Position numbers and translations under genes: made by a program. This document shows positions 45,498 to 54,661 of a stretch of DNA of 64,000 bases, piece after piece (within the stretch, counting starts at the first letter, position 1; each line of letters starts with the position of its first letter). The notes under the pieces were generated by a model that made no database searches, was not told the DNA's origin, and worked only from the letters and a program-made list of their open reading frames with translations. This stretch comes from Streptomyces rhizosphaerihabitans (GTDB taxonomy: Bacteria > Actinomycetota > Actinomycetes > Streptomycetales > Streptomycetaceae): positions 121,658 through 185,657 of the forward strand of contig NZ_JAODTZ010000014.1 in NCBI RefSeq assembly GCF_025399795.1. The letters run 5' to 3'.

Positions 45498-46307
45498 ATG
45501 GCCGCTCCGACTGCATATTCACTCATTGCCACTGACCTGGACGGAACGCTGCTGCGCGGCGACGACACACTCTCCGACCGGTCACGCGCCGCGTTGGCGA
45601 AGGTGGTCCAGGCGGGTGCGCAGCATCTCGTGGTGACGGGCCGCCCCGCACCGCGCGTGCGACCGCTCCTCGATGAACTCGGCGGTGAGGGACTGGCGGT
45701 GTGCGGGCAGGGGGCGCAACTGTACGACGCCGGGGCGGACCGCATGCTGTGGTCGGTGACCCTGGACAGGGAACTGGCGGAGACGGCGCTCGGCAAGATC
45801 GAGGCGGAGGTCGGGCTGCTGTACGCGGCGGTCGACCAGGACGGCGTGGACGGGCTGACGCTCATCGAGCCGGGGTATGTGATGCCGCATCCGACCCTGC
45901 CGGCGGTGCGGGTGCCGCGCCGGGACGACCTCTGGACGGAGCCGATCAGCAAGGTGTTGCTCCGTCACCCGTCTCTGTCCGACGACGAGTTGGCGTCCGC
46001 GGCGCGCGGAGTGGTCGGTTCGCTGGCGACGGTCACCATGTCCGGGCCCGGCACCGTCGAACTCCAGCCATGCGGGGTGACCAAGGCGACGGGACTCGCT
46101 CTCGCGGCCGCGCACCTCGGACTCACCGCGGCCGCGACGCTCGCCTTCGGTGACATGCCCAATGACATCCCGATGTTCGACTGGGCCGCGCGCGGTGTGG
46201 CGATGGCCAACGCCCATCCGGAACTGAAGGCGGTGGCCGACGAGGTCACCCTGTCGAACGAGGACGACGGAATCGCGGTGGTCCTGGAGCGCCTCTTCGG
46301 CTTCTAG
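45498..46307 (+). CDS. HAD family (Cof-like) phosphatase
   Basis: A 269-residue member of the HAD superfamily subclass IIB. Motif I IATDLDGTLL (nucleophile Asp13), motif II LVVTGRPAPR, motif III Lys in GVTKATGLALA and motif IV FGDMPNDIPMFDWA are all present, with a C2-type cap between motifs II and III. It probably dephosphorylates a sugar phosphate or cofactor; the exact substrate cannot be given. The ATG at 45498 follows a -10 directly. The gene is convergent with the LysM/transglycosylase-like gene and ends at a perfect hairpin. Confidence 0.9.
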   Translation: MAAPTAYSLIATDLDGTLLRGDDTLSDRSRAALAKVVQAGAQHLVVTGRPAPRVRPLLDELGGEGLAVCGQGAQLYDAGADRMLWSVTLDRELAETALGKIEAEVGLLYAAVDQDGVDGLTLIEPGYVMPHPTLPAVRVPRRDDLWTEPISKVLLRHPSLSDDELASAARGVVGSLATVTMSGPGTVELQPCGVTKATGLALAAAHLGLTAAATLAFGDMPNDIPMFDWAARGVAMANAHPELKAVADEVTLSNEDDGIAVVLERLFGF

Positions 46308-46316
46308 TGGCGGCAA

Positions 46317-46357
46317 CGCACCCGCCGGCGCACCGAGAGGGTGCGCCGGCGGGTGCG
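46317..46357. terminator. Perfect 18-bp hairpin between convergent genes
   Basis: Bases 46,317-46,334 pair with 46,340-46,357 around a GAGAG loop without mismatch. It lies 10 nt after the HAD stop and 26 nt after the convergent gene's stop. Confidence 0.92.
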
Positions 46358-46383
46358 GGTGAAGCCGAGAGGTGAGGGTGCGA

Positions 46384-47151
46384 TCAGTAGGCGCCGTTGA
46401 CGTTGTCGATGGAGCCGTAGGTCTTGGCCGCGTAGTTGCAGGCCGCGGTGATGTTCGCAACCGGGTCGTAGGGGTCCATCGACGTGCCGGGGACGTGGAA
46501 GGCCCGGAACGTGGGGTCGATGACCTGCAGCAGGCCCTTGGAGGGGATGCCCGCGGCGGCGTTTGAGTCCCAGTTGTTGATGGCGTTGGGGTTGCCGGAG
46601 GACTCGCGCATCACGTTGCGGTAGATGCCGTCGTAGCTGCCCGGTATGCCCGCCTTGGCCATGATGTCCAGGGACTGCTTGATCCAGCCGTCGAGGTTGT
46701 TGGCGTACGTCTTCACGGAGGCCTGGGTGGCGGTGGTCGCCGTGGACTTGGCGACAGCCGGGGTCGCCTTCGCCGTCGTGCTCACGACCGTCGACTTCAG
46801 CTTCTTCGTGCCCACGGTCAGCTTCAGGCCCGGACGGATCAGGGAGGGGTTGCCGCCGATGACCGCACGGTTCGCCGTGTACAGCTTCTTCCAGCCGCCG
46901 CTCTCGGGGTGCTTCTGCGCCACCTTGGACAGGGTGTCGCCCGCGATCACCTTGTAGGTGATGAGCTGCACGTTGGGGATGACCGCGGTGTGGGCGGCCT
47001 TCGTGAGCTGGGGGGCCTGGGCCGGGGTCGCGGCGTGGGCGCCGGTCGCGCTCACGAGCGGGAGGGCGAGGGCGATGCCGCCCGTTCCGGCGGCGATCAT
47101 GCCCCGGGTGATGACGTTGGTCTTCGTACGGCGGTGCTTGCCTACGGGCAT
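46384..47151 (-). CDS. Secreted LysM / transglycosylase-like (RpfA-like) protein
   Basis: A 255-residue secreted cell-wall enzyme. MPVGKHRRTKTNVITRGMIA starts a signal peptide ending near TGAHA. A LysM domain follows (ITYKVIAGDTLSKVAQKH ... NPSLIRPGLKLTV). After an Ala/Thr linker comes an SLT-like transglycosylase domain: YRNVMRESSGNPNAINNWDS with the catalytic Glu in RES, GIPSKGLLQVIDPTF, and ANITAACNYAAKTYGS. It should cleave peptidoglycan glycan strands. The c-di-AMP riboswitch in its leader places it in the group of Streptomyces cell-wall hydrolases that control spore germination and morphology. Confidence 0.92.
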   Translation of the reverse strand: MPVGKHRRTKTNVITRGMIAAGTGGIALALPLVSATGAHAATPAQAPQLTKAAHTAVIPNVQLITYKVIAGDTLSKVAQKHPESGGWKKLYTANRAVIGGNPSLIRPGLKLTVGTKKLKSTVVSTTAKATPAVAKSTATTATQASVKTYANNLDGWIKQSLDIMAKAGIPGSYDGIYRNVMRESSGNPNAINNWDSNAAAGIPSKGLLQVIDPTFRAFHVPGTSMDPYDPVANITAACNYAAKTYGSIDNVNGAY

Positions 47152-47164
47152 GACGAAATGTCCT

Positions 47165-47352
47165 CTCCGACGCCTGCGAGGTGAGCTGTCGGGTTCGGGC
47201 GGGAGATGCCCGGCCGCGTTCTGGGCGCGGCTTAACCCCTAGCCGGTCCGGTATGTCCGGATCGGCGGCTTACCTGTGGTTCCCCCGCTCCTGCCGTGCG
47301 TGGGTGGGTGGGTTTCCGGGCGGCGGCAGGATTCGGCGATCTGCCCGGGATC
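47165..47352 (-). ncRNA. c-di-AMP riboswitch (ydaO/yuaA motif)
   Basis: Read on the minus strand from about 47,352, the leader shows the conserved blocks of the ydaO RNA in order: GATCGCCGAATCCTGCC, AGGAGCGGGGGAACCACAGG, GGCTAGGGGTTAAGCCGCG, and CCCGAACCCGACAGCTCACC followed by TCGCAGGCGTC. The last block lies just before the start of the LysM/transglycosylase gene, so the RNA controls its expression. Such riboswitches bind cyclic di-AMP, which normally lowers expression of cell-wall hydrolases. End positions are approximate. Confidence 0.9.
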
Positions 47353-47853
47353 GACCAGAACGTATGCGAGAGCACATGTCCGGAACAAGGCAAGATTTGG
47401 CTGCGAAGATCGCTTTCGCCTGTTTAGGGCGCATGGGAAAAGTCCGATTGCGGCGGAATTGGATCCTCAACTTGCCTTTGGCGAAGGGGTTGGTCGGGAG
47501 GCGACGGGAGGCGGTGCCCCGGATCGCTGGTGACTCAACTCACGAGACCAAGGGTCATCAAGGCGGCATGCCGGGTAATTCGGGCATTGCGCTTCCGGCG
47601 GCAAGGGGTGCCGAGCCTCCCGAGGGTGCCTGGCGGCCCCTCACGCAGCGAGATTTGTGGCGCGGGACACGCAGGGGGTGCGGCCCGTCCGACGCTGGAG
47701 AGTCGGCCGGACGCGGGCCGGGCCGGGCGATTCGGGGCGGGCCGCGGCGAGTGCGGGCCGAGTCAGGGTGGGCGCGGATCGTGTCCCGGTGAGACAGGGT
47801 GAAGTGCGTTCCGTGGCACCGGTGTGCGGCGTTCTGACGGCATGTCAGTGCCG
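47353..47853. other. Gene-free interval
   Basis: About 500 bp without a convincing gene. The first part presumably holds the promoter for the riboswitch transcript (minus strand). From about 47,540 it is low-complexity G/C-rich DNA leading into the decayed hydrolase. Confidence 0.5.
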
Positions 47854-47895
47854 GTATCCGTATCCGTATCCGTGTCCGTGTCCGTGTCCGTGTCG
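47854..47895. repeat. Hexanucleotide microsatellite
   Basis: A run of TATCCG (three) and TGTCCG (four) units on the plus strand. In the decayed hydrolase it produces an Arg-Thr or Asp-Thr alternation in place of the expected C-terminus, depending on frame. Confidence 0.85.
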
Positions 47896-47899
47896 GGGT

Positions 47900-49708
47900 G
47901 CGGGCGGACAGCGGGTCCGACTCGTCGATCGTGTACGTCTCCCGTGCGTCCTCCGTGCATTCGAGGCCGTCGGGGGTACACGCGGGTGCCGCCGTGGTCC
48001 GGGTCCACCTCCAGACGCCAGGTGCCCGCGGCCACGTCACGCAGGACCAGGCGTTCCGGGCGGGGCTCGTCCAGGGGCGCGGAGACGGTCACGCCGAGAG
48101 GTTCGGATTCCTCCGGCTCCCCGAAGGTGATCGAGAGGTCCGACTCCCTTGTCCGTACGGGGAGTTCCAGGGTGCTGTCGATCGGGTCCAGGGTGAAGCC
48201 CGCCTCGGAACCCGGCTGGGGCCAGATCCAGTGCCAGTACGCGGAGGAGACGCCCAGGCGGATGCGGTGGCCCGCAGGGAACGCGCAGCCGATGCCGTGC
48301 AGGTCGAAAACCACGTTCTCCGTAGTGCCCGGTTTCCAGGGAACGGTCTGGTCGCGGCCGTGGCGCGATGACAGGTTCAGGGCGCCACGGGTAACGAGCG
48401 TGGACGCTCCGTCCGGGGCCACGTCGCACAGCCGGGCGATCACCTGACCCCTGGGTGACGCGGACGTCAGCCGCAGATTGACCCGTGGGCGGCCCAGTAC
48501 CCAGGTCTCCTCCGCCACCTCGAACTCGAAGCAGGCCGACCGGGCGTCCTCCTCCCGCTGGTCCGGCGGCAGGTCGGCGTCGTTGCCGAAGGGAAAGAAG
48601 CGGCCCGCGTCGATCCCGTGTGCCGCGGGGAGCGCACCGGCACCGGGGCGCCCTGGAGTGCGTACGCGACCGGGGTCACCGAGGGGTAGGGCCAGGCGGG
48701 GTCGCCCACCCAGCAGCCGGGGATCTCTCTGTAGACGGTCGCCGGAGGGTGCGCGTCCATCACGTACGAGCGCAGAAGGGGGGGCGGAGAGCACGTCCGT
48801 CTTCTTGTCCCGGAGCCAGTGGTCCCACCAGCGCAGCGTCTCCTGGAGGAAGTCGATCGCCGGTCCGGGCGGCAGGCCCCGGTCCGGGTACCGGCGCGAC
48901 CACGGACCGATGAGACCTCTTACGCGATCCGGTGGCAGGTTCTCCACCGGGCGCAGCACCGTGTCGCGGTACGGGTCGTGCCGGCCGCCGTCCGCGAGGA
49001 CCGCCGCGCGGATGGCGCCGTAGTCCTCGCGGACGCAGGCGCTGCGCCAGTACGCGTCCTGGGTCCGGTGCGTCAGCCAGGTGTGTACAGAGGGGGCGAC
49101 CGCCTCCAGCCGCTTCAGCCACATGTCGCGCCACATCGCCTCGCCCACATGCGCCGGGTCCGGCGGGCGGGCGGCGAAGGCGAGCGTGGTGGCCGCCCAG
49201 GCGTGCATATCGAGGCGAGGACGGAACCTCCCGCGTAGTGCGCGTCGTTGTCATAGCGGTCGTCGGTCGAGCAGACCGTGACGATCACCTTGAGCGGCTC
49301 GGGCGCGCGGGCCGCGATCCGGAGGGAGCTGAAGCCGCCCCACGAGATCCCGAACATGCCGACCCGGCCGGTGCACCAGGGCTGGGCGGCCGGTCAGGAG
49401 ACCACCTCCACCCCGTCGGCAGGCTCGGTCCCGGAGTGCTCGTCCCTCGGCGTGCCCTCCGAGTTGCCGTGGCCGCGCACGTCCACGCGAACGGAGGCGT
49501 AGCCGTGGCCGGCGTACCAGGGACGGTGCTGTCAGTCGCGCGCGGCCGTCCAGTCGGTCAGGCGGTAAGGGAGGTATTCCAGGAGCGCCGGGACGCGCTC
49601 CTCGGTCAGCGGGCGCCAGATCCGGGCGTACAGACGGGTGCCGTCCGAGAGAGGGACGAGGACGTCCTCATGAGTGGTCTCGTAGGGGAAGGACGTACGG
49701 ATGTGCAT
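47900..49708 (-). pseudogene. Decayed CocE/NonD-type hydrolase (X-Pro dipeptidyl-peptidase family)
   Basis: The gene starts at an ATG at 49,708 (MHIRTSFPYETTHEDVLVPL) and should encode about 600 residues of an alpha/beta hydrolase. The first frame reads GTRLYARIWRPL, a TGA at 49,532-49,534 where Trp is expected, then WYAGHGYASVRVDVRGHGNS, another TGA at 49,394-49,396 at a Trp position, then the nucleophile loop MFGISWGGFS. A 1-nt deletion near 49,210 shifts to a frame reading HAWAATTLAFAARPPDP through WWDHWLRDKKTDV. A further frame holds WVGDPAWPYPSV (48,630-48,770) before return to FFPFGNDADLPPDQ and the jelly-roll domain. Another shift near 47,985 gives GLECTEDARETYTIDE, and the end is replaced by a microsatellite. 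Confidence 0.9.
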
Positions 49709-50161
49709 GAGCGTCACCTCGGTGGACGGCGGACGGCGGACGGCGGACGGTGTGTGTCGTGCGGCGCGGCCGGGAGGCAAGGAGCGTCACGTCCGGGACG
49801 GACGCGGGTTGGGCGGAACTGTGGGTCAAGGACATTGCTTCCGGGGTCTTCGCCGCATGTCGTCGCATATGGGTTCACATCATCTGATCATGAATATGGC
49901 GATCGGTGATCGGGTGGCGCCCGCGAGTCGGGGTACCCGCCATTGGGGCACGCAGGTGCTTCCCGTGTGCCTTCCGGGTGTACTCCCGCATACCTGCTGG
50001 CGGAGCGAAGTCGGCCGGGGGACGGTGGGCGCTCGTGGTGATCGAAACGTGACCGGATACGCTGACTTGAGTGATGGCAGCGACACATCGACAAACCGTG
50101 TCATCGACCGAATGATCGACCGAGTTCGCCATGTGATCGTCAGCAGACAGGAGAACCTCTC
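49709..50161. other. Gene-free interval upstream of polyprenyl synthase
   Basis: About 450 bp without a gene. GGACGGC is repeated four times at about 49,723-49,752. Further on, several dyad-like GATCGGTGATC elements occur near 49,900. The last 60 bases should contain the promoter of the prenyl transferase gene. Confidence 0.5.
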
Positions 50162-51172
50162 GTGACCGTCGTCGGGCCGTTCGGGCTGAGCGTGCGGGAC
50201 CAGGCTCTCGAAGCCGATGTCCAGGCCGGATTGGCGGCTGTCGAGGAGGGTTTGCTCGAAGCCACCAAGAGCGAGGTCCCCTTCATCACGGAAGCCGCCC
50301 AGCACCTCGTGCGGGCCGGCGGGAAGCGGTTCAGGCCGCTGCTCGTGATGCTCGCCGCGCAGTTCGGTGACCCCTACGCGCCGGGTGTCGTGCCCTCGGC
50401 CGTCGTCGTCGAACTGACCCATCTCGCCACGCTGTACCACGACGACGTGATGGACGAGGCCGAGGTCCGGCGCGGGGTGGACAGCGCCAACGTGCGCTGG
50501 GGCAACTCGCTGGCCGTCCTCACGGGTGACTTCCTCTTCGCCCGCGCCTCGTACATCCTGGCGGACCTCGGGCCCGAGGCCGTCCGGATCCAGGCCGAGG
50601 CGTTCGAGCGGCTCGTGACGGGACAGATCCTGGAGACCGCGGGGCCGCGCGACGGCCGCGATCCGGTCGATCACTACCTCGATGTGCTCGGCGGCAAGAC
50701 CGGGTCGCTGGTCGCGGTCGCGTGCCGGTTCGGCGCGATGATGTCGGGTGCCGACGAGACGGTCGTGGACGTGCTGACGCAGTACGGCGAGCGGCTGGGC
50801 GTCGCTTTCCAGCTCGCGGACGACGTCCTCGACATCGCGTCCGACTCGCACGAGTCCGGCAAGACGCCGGGGACGGATCTGCGCGAGGGCATCGCCACGC
50901 TGCCGGTGCTGCGGCTGCGCGAGCGCGCGGAGCGGCTGGGGCTCGCCGAGGACATCGCGCTCTGCGAGCTGCTGGACTCCGACCTGACGGACGACGCGCG
51001 GCACGCGGAGGCGCTGGCCCGGCTGCGGGAGCACCCTGCGCTGGAGCAGGCGCGCCGGGACACCGTGCGCTACGCCGAGGAAGCGCGCGCCGCGCTGGCC
51101 CCGCTGCGCGAGTGCGACGCGAAGGCCTCGCTCGTCGAACTCGTGGACGCCGTGGTGCACCGGGCCGGCTGA
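50162..51172 (+). CDS. Long-chain polyprenyl diphosphate synthase
   Basis: A 336-residue trans-isoprenyl diphosphate synthase that makes the menaquinone side chain. First Asp-rich motif is LYHDDVMDEAEVRRG, second LADDVLDIASD; GGKRFRPLL and the Lys/Gln between them are also present. Bulky residues before the first motif are absent (LATLY), consistent with long products (C40-C50). The GTG at 50162 follows AGGAGAACC by about 5 bases. With MqnC, MenG and the reductase-like enzyme it makes a local set for menaquinone synthesis. The exact chain length cannot be determined here. Confidence 0.9.
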   Translation: MTVVGPFGLSVRDQALEADVQAGLAAVEEGLLEATKSEVPFITEAAQHLVRAGGKRFRPLLVMLAAQFGDPYAPGVVPSAVVVELTHLATLYHDDVMDEAEVRRGVDSANVRWGNSLAVLTGDFLFARASYILADLGPEAVRIQAEAFERLVTGQILETAGPRDGRDPVDHYLDVLGGKTGSLVAVACRFGAMMSGADETVVDVLTQYGERLGVAFQLADDVLDIASDSHESGKTPGTDLREGIATLPVLRLRERAERLGLAEDIALCELLDSDLTDDARHAEALARLREHPALEQARRDTVRYAEEARAALAPLRECDAKASLVELVDAVVHRAG

Positions 51173-51210
51173 GACAGGCCCGTGGTGCACCGGGTCGGCC
51201 GGGGCGGCTG

Positions 51211-51792
51211 TCAGTAGGCTCCGCCTCCTCCCGTGCTCGTGGAGGTCGATGTCGGCGTCGGAGCTGTCGACGCGGGCGTGGTGATCTTTGCTCCGCTGGG
51301 CGTCACGGCGAACCACGTTCCGTCCACTCCCTGGCCGTAGGCCTCCTTCGGCTCGTCGTCCTTGGCGTAGCGGTAGAGGGGCCAGCCGGCGAGGGTGATC
51401 TGGGTGCCGCCGTCGGTGCGTTTCACCGTGGAGACCAGGCTCTTGTCGATGCCCTTCGTGGTCACGCCGCCCTGGGTGGTGGCCGCCGGCCAGACGGTGG
51501 CGCAGGTGTTGTAACAGCTGACCTTCGTCGGGTTCGCCGAGTCCGCGTCGAAGCGGTACAGGACGTACCCCTTGCCGTCGGTCACGACCGTGCCCAGTTT
51601 CGCGACATTGGCGGTGGTCAGCGTCGACGTCGCCGATCCCGTCGAGCCGCCGCTCTGCGTCGAGCCGCCGCTCGGAGTGGAGCTGGTCCCGCCGCTGCTT
51701 CCCCCACCTCCCCCTCCGCATCCGGCGAGCGTGAGCGCCAGGACGGCGGCGCCCGTGGCGGCGTATCCCGTGACGTGCTTGATGGCGAGCAT
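51211..51792 (-). CDS. Lipoprotein_15 repeat lipoprotein
   Basis: A 193-residue lipoprotein: signal peptide with lipobox LTLAGC, then a Gly/Ser/Thr-rich linker, then two copies of the secreted repeat PF03640-like unit, GYVLYRFDADSANPTKVSCYN followed by CATVWPA, and WPLYRYAKDDEPKEAYGQG with GTWFAV. The family is abundant in actinomycetes; some members are upregulated by stress or ECF sigma factors. A Thr/Ser tail ends the protein. The start at 51,792 fits the signal peptide. It is divergent from the CHRD-DUF3455 gene. Confidence 0.88.
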   Translation of the reverse strand: MLAIKHVTGYAATGAAVLALTLAGCGGGGGGSSGGTSSTPSGGSTQSGGSTGSATSTLTTANVAKLGTVVTDGKGYVLYRFDADSANPTKVSCYNTCATVWPAATTQGGVTTKGIDKSLVSTVKRTDGGTQITLAGWPLYRYAKDDEPKEAYGQGVDGTWFAVTPSGAKITTPASTAPTPTSTSTSTGGGGAY

Positions 51793-52032
51793 GGCGATCC
51801 CTCGATCCTTTGTCCCTGGAGTGCTGGGCGATCCCGATCGCTGCCACCCGTAAGTACGGATCTGCACCGGTTTTCACTCGAATCGCCGCCAGATTTGATC
51901 GGATCTGGCGATGTGACGCGATGTGACTGGCGTCACACTCTTGGAATGAGTCCAGGATCGGATCGGGTCCGTACTCCTGCACAGAAGCTGACGCAGGGGG
52001 CGTCGGCCGAGTTACGGGGAGAAAAAGGAATC

Positions 52033-53070
52033 ATGGGATCGAACGCCACGTTCACGACGCGTCGCAAGAGCCTGATCCTGACCGGCGTCGCGGTGGCCGC
52101 CGCGGCCGGTGTCGCCGCCGCCGTCATCCCGGCGGTCGCCGCCGACCACGGCGCCCACGGCAGGAGCGGTGGCACGGGCCGGAGTACCGGCACGGGCCAC
52201 TCCGGGCACGACGGCAAGGCCATCGTCACGCAGCACGGAGTCATGGGAGGCGGCGGTGGCACCATCCTCGCCGCGAGCCTGCGCGGTGCCGATGAAGTAC
52301 CTGTCCAGGGCGGCCCCGCCGTCGGCGACAAGGACGGCGCGGCACTGGAGTTCATCAAGGTCAAGGGTGACAAGGTGTCCGTAGCCGTGACCTGGCGCGG
52401 TACCGGCAGGCCCACCCTGCTCCACATCCACCAGGGCGCCAAGGGTGTCAACGGCGGCGTCAAGATCGACTTCGGCGGGCTGCTCGACAGGGCCAAGGGC
52501 CACAGCGTCGTCGGGACCGTCAAGGTCGAGGACACGGCCCTGATCGACACGCTGAAGACCGACCCCGGTTCGTTCTACGCCAACCTGCACACCACCGAGT
52601 TCCCGGGCGGGGCCGTCCGCGGTCAGCTCCACAAGGTCACGGGCACCTTCGACTTCCGGAACGCGCTGCACAACTTCCAGGCGTCCGTGGTCAAGGGCGA
52701 GCAGATCTACGAGTGCAAGCCGGTCGACGGCGGTGGCTACGCGTTCGCCCAGCGCGATGTCGCGGCCCTGCTCGGCGGTCACATCGCCCACTCGTTCGTG
52801 AAGCCCAACTCCGGTACCCCGCAGTGGATCGCGCCCGACCGCAGCGCGGTCACCGGCGCGCTGATCGCCAAGACCACGAACGGTGCAACGAACATTCCCG
52901 AGCTCGACCTCAGGGCCACGCAGTCCGGCAGGCATCATGGCCTGCTCGCCGGCACGCAGGAGATCCTGCGCCTGAACACAGTGGGCGGCGTCGCCCCGGC
53001 GGGCTCCTGCTCGCCGGGCGCGGTCGTGGGCGTTCCCTACCGGGCGGACTACGTGTTCGTACAGCGCTGA
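52033..53070 (+). CDS. Secreted CHRD-DUF3455 fusion protein
   Basis: A 345-residue exported protein. The first 40 residues have a twin-basic, hydrophobic signal (RRKSLILTGVAVAAAAGVAA). A CHRD domain spans ~75-200: LRGADEVPVQGGPAVGDKDG, LLHIHQGAKGVNGGVKIDF, and FYANLHTTEFPGGAVRGQL. The rest is DUF3455: YECKPVDGGGYAFAQRDVA, HIAHSFVKPNSGTPQWIAPD, and AGSCSPGAVVGVPYRADYVF. Fusion of the two is uncommon in my knowledge. AAAGGAA provides the ribosome-binding site. It ends at a strong hairpin. Confidence 0.85.
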   Translation: MGSNATFTTRRKSLILTGVAVAAAAGVAAAVIPAVAADHGAHGRSGGTGRSTGTGHSGHDGKAIVTQHGVMGGGGGTILAASLRGADEVPVQGGPAVGDKDGAALEFIKVKGDKVSVAVTWRGTGRPTLLHIHQGAKGVNGGVKIDFGGLLDRAKGHSVVGTVKVEDTALIDTLKTDPGSFYANLHTTEFPGGAVRGQLHKVTGTFDFRNALHNFQASVVKGEQIYECKPVDGGGYAFAQRDVAALLGGHIAHSFVKPNSGTPQWIAPDRSAVTGALIAKTTNGATNIPELDLRATQSGRHHGLLAGTQEILRLNTVGGVAPAGSCSPGAVVGVPYRADYVFVQR

Positions 53071-53114
53071 GACGAGCGGCCGGTGCGGTAGGAATCCGAC
53101 CGGGTGCGCGGCCA

Positions 53115-53164
53115 GGGCGGTGCCTTCCCGGAACGACCCCTACGGGTCGGGGAAGGCACCGCCC
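53115..53164 (+). terminator. 15-bp stem with internal hairpin
   Basis: GGGCGGTGCCTTCCC (53,115-53,129) pairs with its complement at 53,150-53,164; the intervening segment has its own GACCC/GGGTC stem. It follows the CHRD-DUF3455 gene by 44 nt. Confidence 0.88.
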
Positions 53165-53339
53165 TCTCACGTCATACCGCAGGACTACGCGGAGTTGAGC
53201 CCGGGGGTTGACGCTTCTATCCGGTGGATTTGGTCAGATGGAGAACACCACTCCTCACCGGTTCGGGTGAGAATGGCGGCTTAGGGGTGGAGCACGGAAC
53301 GAGGGCAGGGCCGCCGCCGACGACGGAGGTAAGGCACAC

Positions 53340-54632
53340 ATGGCACCGTACGAATCCGACGACAGCGCGAGGGCCGCAGAGGCCGATGACGCCGACGACC
53401 TGCGCGCCGGACGACGCAAGGCCGCGCGGTACGTCGTTCCGGTCGCGGTGGTGGGAGTGGCGGCGGCGACGATCGGGCTCGTCCCGGCGCTCGCCGACTC
53501 CGGAGACCCCGACCTGCCGAAGATCACCGCCCAGCAACTCATCGAGAAGATCGCCAAGTCGGACGTCCAGCAGCTGTCCGGCACGGTGAAGATCAGCACC
53601 GATCTCGGACTGCCCAACCTGGGTGGTCTGGAGAGCGGCCTCGTGTCCGGCGCCGCCGGGGGCCACGGCGGCTCATCCGCCGACCCGCAGTCCAAGCTGC
53701 TCGAACTGGCCTCGGGCACGCACACGCTGCGCGTCGCCGCCGACGGCCCGGACAGGGGCAAGGTCTCCCTGCTGGACAACGCTGCCGAGTACAGCGTCAT
53801 CCACAACGGCAAGGACGTGTGGGGGTACGACAGCAAGTCGAACGAGGTCTACCACGCGACGTCCGCCGAGTCCGGGCGTGCCGACGAGGGCGCCAAGGGG
53901 AAGGCGCCGCGCGATGTCCCGGCCACTCCCGAGGACTTCGCCGACGAGGCTCTCAAGTCCGTGGACGACACGACCTCCGTGACCGTCGACGGCACCGCGC
54001 ACGTGGCGGGCCGCGATGCCTACAAGCTGGTCATCAAGCCCAGGCAGTCCGGCTCCACGGTCGGCGCGATCAGTATCGCGGTGGACGCGAAGACGGGGCT
54101 GCCGCTGAAGTTCACGCTGACCCCGGCCAGCGGTGGCGCGGCCGTCGTGGACGCGGGCTTCACCCAGGTCGACTTCTCCCGGCCGGCCGCGTCGACGTTC
54201 GCCTTCACCCCGCCGAAGGGTGCGAAGGTCACCGAGGGTGACGGACTGGAGGGCGCGAAGGGCGGCGAGTCGAAGGGCGCGAAGGGCGACGAGCCGAAGC
54301 GCACGGAGAAGACGCTGCCCAAGGGCCACGAGGGAACGGCCCAGGGCCTCGACGGTCTGAAGACCATCGGCAAGGGCTGGAACTCCATCGCCGTGTTCAG
54401 CACCGGTGGCAAGGGCGTGCCGTCCGGCGCGTCCGGCACTTCCGGCTCGACCGGCAACAGCAACGTCGACGGGTTCCTGAACTCCCTCGGCGACCACGTC
54501 ACCGGCAAGTTCGGCTCGGGCACGGTCTTCTCGACCCGCCTGGTCAACGCGTTGATCACCGACGACGGCAAGGTGTACGCCGGTGCCGTCACCAAGGCCG
54601 CTCTGGTGAAGGCGGCCAACGCGGCCCAGTAG
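53340..54632 (+). CDS. LolA/RseB-like membrane-anchored protein
   Basis: A 430-residue protein with a single N-terminal membrane segment (~31-52) and an extracytoplasmic domain similar to LolA/RseB: ITAQQLIEKIAKSDVQQLSG, LRVAADGPDRGKVSLLDNAA, EYSVIHNGKDVWGYDSKSN, then VAGRDAYKLVIKPRQSG and GAISIAVDAKTGLPLKFTL. A Lys/Glu/Gly-rich linker (~305-335) separates the final ~95 residues. It is 29 nt upstream of an ABC exporter pair and is probably co-transcribed; the three could form an envelope lipid or lipoprotein handling system. The cargo is unknown. Confidence 0.82.
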   Translation: MAPYESDDSARAAEADDADDLRAGRRKAARYVVPVAVVGVAAATIGLVPALADSGDPDLPKITAQQLIEKIAKSDVQQLSGTVKISTDLGLPNLGGLESGLVSGAAGGHGGSSADPQSKLLELASGTHTLRVAADGPDRGKVSLLDNAAEYSVIHNGKDVWGYDSKSNEVYHATSAESGRADEGAKGKAPRDVPATPEDFADEALKSVDDTTSVTVDGTAHVAGRDAYKLVIKPRQSGSTVGAISIAVDAKTGLPLKFTLTPASGGAAVVDAGFTQVDFSRPAASTFAFTPPKGAKVTEGDGLEGAKGGESKGAKGDEPKRTEKTLPKGHEGTAQGLDGLKTIGKGWNSIAVFSTGGKGVPSGASGTSGSTGNSNVDGFLNSLGDHVTGKFGSGTVFSTRLVNALITDDGKVYAGAVTKAALVKAANAAQ

Positions 54633-54661
54633 GTCCCAGGCGAGTCGAACCGAGGGAGCCC

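Noticed and set aside
49394..49534. The two in-frame TGA codons as recoding (Sec or Trp) in the hydrolase
   Set aside because: There are also several frameshifts in the same gene and no SECIS-like element, so simple decay explains it.
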